Source: Arabidopsis thaliana (lineage: Eukaryota > Streptophyta > Magnoliopsida > Brassicales > Brassicaceae). Taken from it: a DNA stretch of 64,000 nt. How positions within the stretch are numbered: the stretch's first letter is position 1; each line of letters opens with the position of its first letter. The DNA lies in contig NC_003070.9 of the NCBI RefSeq assembly GCF_000001735.4, positions 7,688,001-7,752,000 on the forward strand, given 5' to 3'. The translations under genes were made by a program, and so were the position numbers. Shown here piece after piece: positions 24,758 through 34,552 of the stretch. A model generated the notes under the pieces. That model ran no database searches. It had not been told where the DNA came from and worked only from the letters and a program-made list of their open reading frames with translations.

Positions 24758-25465
24758 CCTTGTAATTTAACCATAATCAGAGAACGACTAAAACCGTGAA
24801 ATTAACCGAACAGAAATTAACGATTGGCTAAACGATTTCGGTTCGGTTAGTTTCCGGTTAACAAAATTAATCCGAAGTCACTCCTAGGCCTTTGGTCAAT
24901 CTTCGTTTCTCGTTTCTCTGTTGAGTAACGACAATCGACAAAGGAACTTTGCTCAATCTTCGTTTCTTCGTTAGGTAATCTTCGTTTCTAAGAATTGGAA
25001 TGTTCTTTTTCATAGGATTCATGATAGTTTTTGGCTGCAATTTTGAATCTTTATTCTGACTATGTGAGGAATTTGATTTTGTTATCGTTGTCGTTGTTTC
25101 GTCTTAGGATTTGTGAGAATCATTGAACAATTTTTCAACTTTGACAATTAATAACACGAGAGGAGCTTCAGATTTATGTGTTTGAGTATTCAAAGATATA
25201 GCTTTTATATTTGCCTTTCTGGGTTTCATGGAGATGAATCTGTATACTTATAGCTCATTAATTAGTCAACTCTGTTGTTGCTTCTGGTTTGACATTGTAT
25301 TGAGTAGTCAAAGATTTGAGCTTTCTAACTCCACATGAAGATATAGCGTGTTTACATTTCATTTGTGAAAAGTACTTCAGTCCATTTGGGTTTCTATCTG
25401 GTTTAGAAGATATTTCTGGTGAAAACTTTATTTGGGCATTGCTTCTTTTCAGTGACTGATCAAAG
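24758..25465 (+). other. Promoter and 5' leader of the small membrane-protein gene
   Basis: Contains the likely 5' UTR of the gene starting at 25466. Around 24880-24990 are repeated CAATCTTCGTTTCT-like segments ending at a donor-like TTAG/GTAATC, which suggests a 5'-UTR intron running to just before the ATG. No other coding signal. Confidence 0.45.
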
Positions 25466-26298
25466 ATGGGAAGTCAGGAGAATGTGAAACACCTCGAGGA
25501 ATGCACTGTTTCCAAGTTAGTTTCTTACTGCATCAATAATGTTTGATTGTTTGCTAATCATTAGAAAGAGTAAGGAACACATATTCAGTCTTTGTTTCTT
25601 CACTGTGATATCGAAATTTATCAGTAAGTCATTAGTTATGTAGCCACTTTTAGTTGTTTTCACTTGTTCACACCATCATGCTTTTCATTTGGAAAAAATA
25701 AGTAACCTTGGAATATAACCACGGTTGTTGTTTGATACGTCTTGCTTGTTAAAACACTTGAGTGTTGAAAGGTTCAGTTCCTCTGGTGTATAAAGTGTTT
25801 TCTTCTTGATATCGATTTTTTGTGATCTAGGATCATAGTTTTGTCATTGAGTCATGAGGTATGTAGCCCACTCTTAGTAAATTTCACTTGTTCATACCAT
25901 CATGCTAGCCACTACATTGCTTGGCATAAAGAAGTAGCCGCAGTATCCAACATTTGTATCTAGTATCTTCTAATATAAAACACAGTATGATTGTTGTTCT
26001 CGAAATCAAAACATCCTAAAGTGAAATTTTCGATCTTTTTTGTGGGTGCAGTGCATTAGGGACATGGGTATTCTCAGTCCTAGGCGCATTGGTTGCAATC
26101 CCGGTAGGCATCAAACGCAAGTCTCTTGGGCCACTCGTGTTCTTTGGCACAACCGGAACAATGCTCGACATCATCATTGGTGTAAGTCAATGCGAGAGAG
26201 AACACGCAGAACACCAAATGAAGTTACTCCAAGACTCTCAAAATGCCACAACAACAACCACCAACACAGAGACTGAAGAAAGCTCTTCCATGTCCTAA
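25466..26298 (+). CDS. Small membrane protein of unknown function, two exons
   Basis: Exons 25466-25515 and 26052-26298, giving 98 aa. Exon 1 encodes MGSQENVKHLEECTVSN and ends in phase 2; the donor is GTTAGT and the acceptor is GGTGCAG. Exon 2 continues in frame with two hydrophobic segments: TWVFSVLGALVAIPVGI, then a short loop KRKSLGP, then LVFFGTTGTMLDIIIGV. This suggests a two-TM hairpin with a basic loop. The tail is polar and rich in Thr/Ser/Glu. I do not recognise a named family; it fits At1g21930, recorded as a transmembrane protein. The 536-bp intron carries an imperfect direct repeat of about 50 bp (near 25635-25690 and 25856-25910). Confidence 0.8.
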
Positions 26299-26701
26299 TC
26301 TTTTTTACATCTTTCTCACTAAGACTTTGATGTAATTTGATGCCACTCACAAGTTAAACTTGTTTTAAGATATTGTGATTATCCCATGTATCTTGAGAAA
26401 ACAAAGAAGAAAGCTTTTCATGATTACAACTGATTCATTGACATTGTCATCTCCACCAAGAAATTGCAACACACGAAGCAATAGAATTTAATACGATAAT
26501 ATATCTGAAACTGTTACGAGCAATGTATATGAATCGATAAATCTTGGACTCCAATATCAAATGGTATTCAAAAACTAAAAAGGTTCAAAGTGAAAACTTT
26601 TATCAACAAACTCTTGTTCAAACTAATGAAACAAAGAAAGATTATTATAACGATAAACGATGAATCTCACTAAAACGACGGCGTTCCAAGTCGAAAGCAG
26701 A
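26299..26701. other. 3' flank of the membrane-protein gene and start of triplicated unit A
   Basis: The 3' UTR of the plus-strand gene is expected first. From about 26610 the sequence resembles the DNA downstream of copy C (near 35280-35370); both carry ACTAAAACGAC followed by GCGTTCC or CCGTTCC. This marks the start of the triplicated unit. Confidence 0.5.
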
Positions 26702-26706
26702 GGGAA

Positions 26707-27145
26707 TGTTGAAAGTTAAACTTGATTTTGAATAAGTTTAATTATTGGATCAATTATCCAATAATTAATTATGGCCAAATCCAAGTTCTAGAGTTTTCTC
26801 TAGAAATATCATCATTTCCACCTCCTTAAAAGATTCTAGAAATTTTCTAGAATCATCTTCCACCTCCTTAAACATAAAAATCTAGATACTCTAATAGAAT
26901 AATCTAGATAATTTGAATAATGTAATCTAAATCTTATGTAAGAACTCTCTAGACTTAGGATTAAAATATTTTAGATATTTTGTAGTTTGGAGGCTATAAA
27001 TACCTCCTCCCCCTCTCAAATGTTGCAATGTTGTGAAGTTATCTTCAAGTTTAAAGCAAAGTAATAAAAGTTATATTTCCTAAAAAACTCTCTCAAAACA
27101 CTTAAACACTTTCTCCATTACCTCTAAAAGAATTTTACTCTAACA
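26707..27145 (+). mobile_element. Solo LTR of a Ty1/copia element
   Basis: This 439-bp sequence begins TGTTGAAAG and ends CTCTAACA. It matches both LTRs of the complete element at 29356-34547. It is flanked by a perfect 5-bp target duplication, GGGAA (26702-26706 and 27146-27150), so it is an independent insertion reduced by LTR-LTR recombination. It sits 24 bp beyond the stop codon of copy A and contains the LTR TATA box (GGCTATAAATACC). It differs from the 3' LTR of the complete element by three substitutions and one 1-bp deletion. Confidence 0.97.
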
Positions 27146-27169
27146 GGGAAGATTCCGGCGAACACAAAC

Positions 27170-27547
27170 TCATCCGACGACGAAGAACCGAAGATAAGCG
27201 GAGAAGCAGAGCGAAATCGCTAGGCAGATAGAACCCAACGTAAGTTTCATGTCCGTCTCTTCTCGTAGTCTACGCATCACCACCGGCGCAAACGTGAGTC
27301 CAAGCATCGATAAACCGATTCTGATAATCACCACCATAAAGCACATATCGGCCATCTTGTTCAGCTCTGATGCACAGTATAACGCCACGTGTCCGTTCTT
27401 CGTCGTCTCCGTTAGATATGAACCGTCGAAACCAGAAGCTCGTTTGCAGATTCCGGTGAAAATGGCGAGCGAAACTGCAAGAAAGAAACGATCGTTTACA
27501 CGACGAGTTTCTTCTCTTCTCTCACGACCTCCATCTTCGTCATCCAT
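27170..27547 (-). CDS. Small membrane protein of unknown family, copy A
   Basis: A 125-aa single-exon frame, oldest ATG at 27547. The N-terminus is charged (MDDEDGGRERREETRR). Three hydrophobic stretches follow: RFFLAVSLAIFTGI, FMVVIIRIGLSMLGLTF, and ICLAISLCFSAYL close to the C-terminus. Paralogues B (28751-29127) and C (35471-35863) share the pattern KRA-x-GF/GS, a His-x-Ala segment, FM-x-VI, a basic Arg-rich stretch with RE-x-x-D, and C-terminal AYLR. The family is not recognised; it is likely an integral membrane protein with a cytosolic basic N-terminus. The solo LTR begins 24 bp past the stop, so the original 3' UTR is interrupted. Confidence 0.65.
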   Translation of the reverse strand: MDDEDGGRERREETRRVNDRFFLAVSLAIFTGICKRASGFDGSYLTETTKNGHVALYCASELNKMADMCFMVVIIRIGLSMLGLTFAPVVMRRLREETDMKLTLGSICLAISLCFSAYLRFFVVG

Positions 27548-27692
27548 TGCGATCTCGTAGTCTTGCAGGAGAAAATGGAGATTTTGAAACGATGATTGAT
27601 GAAAAAATCAGAATCCGGGAAAAAGTGAGAAAATTTGTCTCTGAGAGGTTTTGGAGTTTGTTAAAGAGGGAAAGAAGAAGGGTTTATAACCT

Positions 27693-27762
27693 AACCATGG
27701 TTAAAATTTTAACCATGGACCATAGTTTATTTTTTAACCTTGCTTTTTCTCTAACCATGGTT
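27693..27762 (-). promoter_or_regulatory. Cluster of palindromic AACCATGGTT motifs upstream of copy A
   Basis: AACCATGGTT occurs at 27693-27702 and 27753-27762, and AACCATGG at 27711-27718, about 145-215 bp upstream of the ATG. Related motifs lie at equivalent places before copies B (29269-29278 and 29293-29302) and C (35989-35998 and 36019-36028). Each cluster is followed by a CGTACG box further upstream. It is a conserved palindromic candidate regulatory element; the binding factor is unknown. Confidence 0.5.
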
Positions 27763-28190
27763 TATAATCCGTACGTGTTGAAAAAGTTTCAAGGAGAGAG
27801 GTGATGACTGATGATATTGAGTGGACGAAGGACTTACCTCTTTTGGTCACTGTTAAAAATTGGTTTCTTGAATTACTGGTTACAAAATTTCGTTCGTTGC
27901 TGAACCGGAAATTGACAATTTTGGTTACACAGAATTGGGACCAAAAATATCTGCATGGTTTAGTATTTGATCATATAACTACCTATAAAAAGACTAGAAA
28001 TATTTTATATTGTTAGATAATTGTGAAATTTTGAACAAAAAAAAATGTTAAGGGTTAAATATGGTCTTTTTTACTAAGTTTTATTCATCGGTTTTTCTAA
28101 AATGTTACTACTTTGGGTAAACAAAAGTTAAAGCAGTTGCCTGATTACGACACGTTGAACAATGGATTGATCTTATGTAAATTTAATTGA

Positions 28191-28459
28191 TAAAAAAACA
28201 GTTCATGACTGCATTTTGCAGCTAATTCCTTAAACATTTTGAGCTAAAATTTGAAACTATCATCAAGAACATGAAGTAATTAGTCTTAATCCGATATCAT
28301 AAACGGTTCACACACACATCGATTTCTTTGTAAAACTAATTATTGTATTCAGGGATGCGATCCGAAACTTTAACGCATTTTTATCTATGCAAATACAGTA
28401 TGAAGTGATAAATATTGCAAGTTGTAACTACAATATCAATTAATATTCAGAAAATCTTG
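28191..28459. other. Intergenic, nothing recognised
   Basis: AT-rich spacer between units A and B with no coding or repeat signal I can support. Confidence 0.5.
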
Positions 28460-28717
28460 TTTAAACCTTTTATTCAAGAAACCAAAATGTTCACAACACA
28501 AATCCAAAGAAATAAACGAAAAGCAGATACAGAGCATCCGCGATGGTCTCACTGAACGATCACAGGTCCAAATATTCAAACCTCTAATCAAAGAAACCAT
28601 AATGTTCAAAACAACAAACCCATCAAAGAAAGAAAAAAACGAAAACTAGATTGTAGATAGAAAGAGAGATGATAAATGTAAGCATCGTCGATGGTCTCAC
28701 TAAAAGACACAGGTCCA
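28460..28717. repeat. Local tandem duplication downstream of copy B
   Basis: Two imperfect copies, 28460-28569 and 28573-28717. Each holds AAGAAACCA-AATGTTCA-ACA, then AACGAAAA, then GCATC-x-x-CGATGGTCTCACT, and ends CACAGGTCCA. It is the 3' flank of unit B. Confidence 0.75.
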
Positions 28718-28750
28718 TAGTAACGGTGGAAGAAACTCAAGACACACCAC

Positions 28751-29127
28751 TCACCCGGTGACGGAGCAGCGAAGGTACGCTAAGAAAGCAATCGTGAGGA
28801 CGACAAAAATCAAACCCACGAGCAGCTGCACGTCACACTCTTCTCGTACTTTTCTCATCTGTTCCAGTTCCACCACCATCGGAGCAACAATGATCTTGAG
28901 AATCACAAGCATAAAAGCAAGATGCGCCCACAAGTTGAACTCCATCGCCCAAGAATACGCCACGTGTCCGGTCATCGTCGGGTTTGGATCTGAGCCAGCA
29001 GCTGCTCTTTTGCAGACTCTTGTGGACAGTTCAAGCAACACTGCGACGACAAAACGACCGTTCAATCTACGAAGCTCTTCACGTCCCTGTCACGATTCTC
29101 TTCACGTGGCTCAACAACTCCTTCCAT
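28751..29127 (-). pseudogene. Small membrane protein, copy B, frameshifted
   Basis: Same family as 27170-27547 and 35471-35863. The ATG equivalent to the paralogues is at 29127 and opens MEGVVEPREENR, but the frame ends at a TGA at 29064-29062. Alignment with copy C shows two extra bases around 29085-29090. After them the paralogous frame resumes and runs to the stop at 28751, with the hydrophobic segments RFVVAVLLELSTRV, LAFMLVILKIIVAPMVV and FVVLTIAFLAYL. So the gene is broken near codon 14 unless an internal start is used. A complete copia element lies 229 bp upstream of this ATG. Confidence 0.75.
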
Positions 29128-29350
29128 GGCGAGAGATTCTTGCAGGAGAAAAGAAAAACAAGATTTTGAGACGAAGATTGTGAAAATGAAAACAGATTCG
29201 GGAGAGAAAATCTATATAATAAGGGTTTTTGGAGTTTATAAGCATAAAATGTTTCTTTTATTTAAATTAACCACGGTTAAAGTTTGACCGTGGACCATGG
29301 TTAATTGGTTATAGTAATCGTACGTTTTCTAACGGGACGTGAGTCTTGAT

Positions 29351-29355
29351 GACTG
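29351..29355. repeat. Target-site duplication, 5' copy (GACTG)
   Basis: GACTG directly before the 5' LTR, repeated at 34548-34552 directly after the 3' LTR. The flanking DNA, once joined across the insertion, matches the empty site in unit A (GATGACTGATGAT near 27803). Confidence 0.95.
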
Positions 29356-29795
29356 TGTTGAAAGTTAAACTTGATTTTGAATCAAGTTTAATTATTGGAT
29401 CAATTATCCAATAATTAATTATGGCCAAATTCAAGTTTTAGAATTTTCTCTAGAAATATCATCATTTCCACCTCCTTAAAAGATTCTAGAAATTTTGTAG
29501 AATCATCTTCCACCTCCTTAAACATAAAAATCTAGATACTCTAATAGAATAATCTAGATAATTTGAATAATGTAATCTAGATCTTATATAAGAACTCTCT
29601 AGACTTACGATTAAAATATTTTAGATATTTTGTAGTTTGGAGGCTATAAATACCTCCTCCTCCTCTCAAATGTTGCAATGTTGTGAAGTTGTCTTCAAGT
29701 TTAAAGCAAAGTAATTAAAGTTCTATTTCCAAAAAAACTCTCTCAAAACACTTAAACACTTTCTCCATTACCTCTAAAATAATTTTACTCTAACA
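29356..29795 (+). repeat. 5' LTR of the copia element
   Basis: 440 bp, TG...CA ends, internal TATA box GGCTATAAATACC near 29642-29654. It carries about 11 changes not shared by the 3' LTR or by the solo LTR at 26707-27145. Confidence 0.97.
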
Positions 29796-29798
29796 AAG

Positions 29799-29810
29799 TG
29801 GTAGCAGAAC
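29799..29810 (+). other. Primer-binding site
   Basis: TGGTAGCAGAAC, three bases after the 5' LTR. It matches the usual plant initiator-tRNA-Met complement at all but two of 12 positions, so it is slightly degraded. Confidence 0.8.
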
Positions 29811-31478
29811 TTGAAGATCCTAAAGATGGCGAGTAACAATGTTCCCTTCCAAGTCCCGGTGCTCACAAAGAGCAACTATGATAATTGGAGTCTACAAATG
29901 AAGGCTATCCTAGGAGCACATGACGTGTGGGAGATAGTCGAGAAAGGTTTCATTGAACCGGAGAATGAAGGTAGTCTTTCTCAAACTCAAAAGGATGGTT
30001 TGAGAGACTCAAGAAAGAGAGACAAGAAAGCTCTCTGTCTAATCTATCAAGGATTAGATGAAGATACGTTCGAGAAGGTCGTTGAAGCTACGTCGGCGAA
30101 AGAAGCATGGGAGAAGCTTCGAACCTCTTACAAAGGTGTCGATCAAGTCAAGAAAGTACGTCTTCAAACTCTAAGAGGAGAATTTGAAGCACTACAAATG
30201 AAGGAAGGTGAACTCGTCTCCGACTACTTCTCAAGAGTGTTGACGGTTACTAATAACCTTAAAAGAAACGGAGAGAAGCTAGATGATGTGAGAATCATGG
30301 AGAAAGTTCTTAGATCATTGGATCTAAAATTTGAGCATATTGTCACCGTCATTGAAGAAACAAAAGATTTAGAAGCTATGACAATAGAGCAACTTCTTGG
30401 GTCATTACAAGCTTATGAAGAAAAGAAGAAGAAGAAAGAAGATATCGTCGAACAAGTCCTCAATATGCGAATTACAAAAGAAGAAAACGGCCAAAGTTAC
30501 CAAAGAAGAGGTGGTGGTGAAGTACGAGGACGAGGTCGTGGTGGATATGGAAATGGACGTGGTTGGAGGCCACATGAAGACAACACAAACCAAAGAGGTG
30601 AAAACTCATCAAGAGGTCGTGGGAAAGGACACCCAAAATCAAGATACGATAAATCAAGTGTCAAATGCTACAATTGTGGGAAGTTTGGACATTAGGCTTC
30701 TGAATGTAAAGCTCCTAGCAACAAAAAATTTGAGGAGAAGGCCAACTACGTTGAAGAAAAAATTCAAGAAGAAGACATGTTATTAATGGCTAGCTACAAG
30801 AAAGATGAACAAGAAGAGAATCATAAGTGGTACCTCGATAGTGGTGCAAGTAATCACATGTGCGGGAGAAAAAGTATGTTCGCGGAGCTTGATGAATCGG
30901 TGAGAGGAAATGTGGCTTTAGGAGATGAATCGAAGATGGAGGTAAAAGGTAAAGGAAACATTCTCATTCGATTGAAGAATGGAGATCATCAATTTATATC
31001 CAACGTTTACTATATTCCGAGCATGAAGACAAACATCTTGAGCCTTGGACAACTCTTAGAGAAAGGTTATGATATTAGATTAAAAGATAATAACCTTTCA
31101 ATAAGAGACCAAGAAAGCAATCTCATTACCAAGGTGCCAATGTCGAAAAATAGAATGTTTGTCCTCAACATTCGAAATGACATTGCACAATGTCTCAAGA
31201 TGTGTTACAAAGAGGAGTCTTGGCTATGGCATCTTCGATTCGGACATCTAAATTTTGGAGGATTGGAGTTGCTTTCAAGGAAGGAAATGGTGAGAGGGCT
31301 ACCTTGTATAAATCATCCAAATCAAGTGTGTGAAGGATGTCTACTTGGAAAGCAATTCAAAATGAGCTTTCCAAAGGAGTCAAGTTCAAGAGCTCAAAAA
31401 CCGTTGGAGCTAATACATACCGATGTGTGTGGTCCGATCAAGCCGAAATCACTTGGTAAAAGTAATTACTTCCTTCTC

Positions 31479-31714
31479 TCAAATGTATAACTCCCCAGGA
31501 ATTTCAATTGCGCTTATATTCATCCCATTCTAAAACAATTAGATGATGATAAAATTAACAAAGATTGGGACTCCTAATCGAAAAGGGATATTTAATTAGG
31601 TTCCATAAAAAAAAAAAAAGGCTTGAAAAAGAACCTTCTCCACTTTATTCTTAAAAAGCCTCATGCTTATTCGAAAGCTTTGTTGTTTTTAGGATCTGGA
31701 TCCATTATTCATTC
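31479..31714 (+). other. 236-bp insertion in the integrase region, partly plastid ndhF DNA
   Basis: The copia frame breaks at 31478 and resumes at 31715. The last 53 bp of the insert (31662-31714) encode HAYSKALLFLGSGSIIHS, a hallmark stretch of the plastid NADH dehydrogenase subunit NdhF. The rest includes an A13-like run near 31606-31620 and AT-rich sequence whose origin I could not assign; it may be other organelle DNA. No target duplication is visible. This looks like organelle filler DNA captured at a break (a short NUPT). Confidence 0.75.
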
Positions 31715-34092
31715 TTGATTGATGATTTTTCAAGAAAAACATGGGTATATTTTTTGAAAGAAAAATCCGAGGTGTTCAAAATTTTCAAAAAGTTTAAAGC
31801 CCATGTTGAGAAGGAGAGTGGTCTTGTGATCAAAACCATGAGATCCGACCGTGGAGGAGAATTTACATCCAAGGAGTTTCTTAAGTATTGTGAAGACAAC
31901 GGCATTCGAAGACAATTAACGGTGCCAAGATCCCCTCAACAAAATGGTGTAGCAGAAAGAAAGAATAGAACAATTCTTGAGATGGCAAGGAGCATGCTCA
32001 AAAGTAAGAGACTACCAAAAGAGTTGTGGGCGGAAGCGGTCGCGTGTGCGGTTTATCTATTAAATCGATCTCCAACAAAAAGTGTCTCCGGAAAAACACC
32101 ACAAGAAGCTTGGAGCGGAAGAAAGCCCGGTGTTTCTCATTTAAGAGTCTTTGGAAGTATTGCTCATGCTCATGTACCGGATGAGAAGCGGAGCAAACTA
32201 GATGACAAAAGTGAGAAGTATATCTTCATTGGTTATGATAACAACTCCAAAGGCTACAAGCTCTATAATCCCGATACGAAGAAGACAATTATTAGTCGAA
32301 ATATAGTGTTCGATGAAGAAGGAGAATGGGATTGGAACTCAAATGAAGAAGATTATAACTTCTTTCCACATTTTGAAGAAGATGAGCCGGAGCCAACAAG
32401 AGAGGAGCCACCAAGTGAAGAGCCTACTACACGACCAACTTCACTAACAAGTTCTCAAATAGAAGAAAGTTCGAGTGAAAGGACTCCGCGTTTTAGAAGT
32501 ATACAAGAGCTCTATGAGGTAACCGAAAATCAAGAAAACCTTACCTTATTTTGTTTATTTGCGGAGTGCGAACCCATGGATTTCCAAGAAGCCATTGAAA
32601 AGAAGACTTGGAGAAATGCCATGGATGAAGAGATCAAATCAATACAAAAGAATGACACATGGGAGTTAACTTCACTTCCAAATGGACACAAGGCAATTGG
32701 CGTGAAGTGGGTGTATAAAGCAAAGAAAAACTCTAAAGGAGAAGTGGAAAGATACAAAGCAAGATTGGTTGCAAAAGGTTATAGTCAAAGAGCCGGAATT
32801 GACTATGACGAGGTATTTGCTCCCGTTGCTCGTCTAGAAACGGTTAGACTAATCATCTCACTAGCGGCTCAAAACAAGTGGAAGATACATCAAATGGATT
32901 TCAAGTTGGCCTTCTTAAATGGAGATTTTGAAGAAGAAGTTTACATTGAGCAACCACAAGGCTACATAGTCAAAGGTGAAGAAGACAAAGTCTTGAGGCT
33001 AAAAAAGGCGCTTTATGGATTAAAACAAGCCCCAAGAGCTTGGAATACTCGAATTGACAAGTATTTCAAGGAGAAAGATTTCATCAAGTGTCCATATGAG
33101 CATGCACTCTATATCAAAATTCAAAAAGAAGATATATTGATCGCATGCTTATATGTAGATGATTTGATATTCACGGGTAACAATCCAAGCATGTTCGAAG
33201 AATTCAAGAAAGAGATGACGAAGGAGTTCGAGATGACGGACATTGGATTGATGTCTTACTATCTCGGAATTGAAGTAAAACAAGAAGACAATAGAATATT
33301 CATAACTCAAGAAGGCTATGCTAAGGAGGTACTTAAGAAGTTCAAGATGGATGACTCAAATCCCGTTTGTACACCAATGGAATGCGGAATCAAACTATCA
33401 AAGAAAGAAGAAGGGGAAGGAGTGGATCCAACAACCTTTAAGAGCTTGGTTGGAAGCTTGAGATACTTAACATGCACAAGGCCCGATATTTTATATGCGG
33501 TCGGAGTTGTTAGTCGTTACATGGAGCATCCAACAACAACTCATTTCAAAGCGGCAAAAAGGATTCTTCGCTATATCAAAGGTACCGTAAACTTTGGCTT
33601 ACATTATTCAACTACTAGTGATTACAAGCTTGTTGGATATAGCGATAGCGATTGGGGTAGAGACGTAGATGACCGAAAGAGTACAAGTGGTTTTGTGTTT
33701 TACATTGGAGACACGGCTTTCACATGGATGTCGAAGAAACAACCAATTGTCACTCTATCCACTTGTGAAGCGGAGTATGTAGCGGCTACGTCATGTGTAT
33801 GCCATGCTATTTGGTTAAGAAACCTCTTGAAGGAGTTAAGCTTACCACAAGAGGAACCAACGAAGATCTTTGTGGACAACAAGTCGGCAATAGCTTTGGC
33901 GAAGAACCCGGTCTTCCATGATCGAAGTAAACACATTGACACACGCTATCACTACATTAGAGAGTGTGTTAGCAAAAAGGACGTGCAATTGGAGTATGTG
34001 AAGACACATGATCAAGTAGCCGATATTTTTACCAAGCCTCTCAAGCGTGAAGACTTTATCAAGATGAGGAGTTTGCTTGGAGTAGCAAAATC

Positions 34093-34107
34093 AAGTTTAA
34101 GAGGGGG
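34093..34107 (+). other. Polypurine tract of the copia element
   Basis: AAGTTTAAGAGGGGG directly before the 3' LTR, the standard position for plus-strand priming. Confidence 0.85.
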
Positions 34108-34547
34108 TGTTGAAAGTTAAACTTGATTTTGAATCAAGTTTAATTATTGGATCAATTATCCAATAATTAATTATGGCCAAATCCAAGTTCTAGAGTTTTC
34201 TCTAGAAATATCATCATTTCCACCTCCTTAAAAGATTCTAGAAATTTTCTAGAATCATCTTCCACCTCCTTAAACATAAAAATCTAGATACTCTAATAAA
34301 ATAATCTAGATAATTTGAATAATGTAATCTAAATCTTATGTAAGAACTCTCTAGACTTAGGATTAAAATATTTTAGATATTTTGTAGTTTGGAGGCTATA
34401 AATACCTCCTCCCCCTCTCAAATGTTGCAATGTTGTGAAGTTATCTTCAAGTTTAAAGCAAAGTAATAAAAGTTCTATTTCCAAAAAAACTCTCTCAAAA
34501 CACTTAAACACTTTCTCCATTACCTCTAAAAGAATTTTACTCTAACA
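34108..34547 (+). repeat. 3' LTR of the copia element
   Basis: 440 bp. It is closer to the solo LTR at 26707-27145 (three substitutions and one indel) than to its own 5' LTR (about 12 substitutions). Followed by the GACTG target duplication. Confidence 0.97.
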
Positions 34548-34552
34548 GACTG

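Larger units (their letters stand above)
26610..28190. repeat. Triplicated unit A
   Basis: This unit holds a small membrane-protein gene with its flanks. Shared non-coding landmarks with units B and C: AAAACGACGGCGTTCC-type sequence on the 3' side; CCGTACG followed by T-rich DNA upstream; CGTTGCTGAACCGGAAAT; and AAAGTTAAAGCAGTTGCC. Unit B is 28640-29355 plus 34553-34915 (split by the copia element). Unit C is about 35280-36340. Confidence 0.8.
29826..34120 (+). pseudogene. copia gag-pol polyprotein gene, disrupted
   Basis: The start is ATG at 29826. Visible in order: a gag domain; a CCHC knuckle beginning CYNCGKFGH and cut by a TAG at 30693-30695; a protease with YLDSGASNHMCG; a pre-integrase HH/CC zinc region (HLRFGHLNF, then CEGCLLGK); an integrase core split by the 236-bp insertion at 31479-31714, with PQQNGVAERKNRTI beyond it; a reverse transcriptase with YVDDLIFTG; and RNase H. 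The frame ends inside the 3' LTR at 34120. Before and after the insertion the frames differ by exactly its length modulo 3, so apart from the insertion and the one stop the frame is otherwise open. Total coding length without the insertion is about 1,350 codons, normal for the superfamily. Confidence 0.95.
29356..34547 (+). mobile_element. Complete but defective Ty1/copia LTR retrotransposon
   Basis: The element is 5192 bp, of which 236 bp is a later insertion. LTRs of 440 bp (29356-29795 and 34108-34547) begin TGTTG and end AACA. A primer-binding site follows the 5' LTR, and a purine tract (AAGAGGGGG) precedes the 3' LTR. The internal order is gag, protease, integrase, reverse transcriptase and RNase H in one frame, the Ty1/copia order. 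It is flanked by a GACTG duplication. It cannot produce its polyprotein: a stop lies in the gag zinc knuckle and a foreign insertion in the integrase region. The LTRs differ at about 12 of 440 positions (counted by hand), nearly all private to the 5' LTR. Confidence 0.97.
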
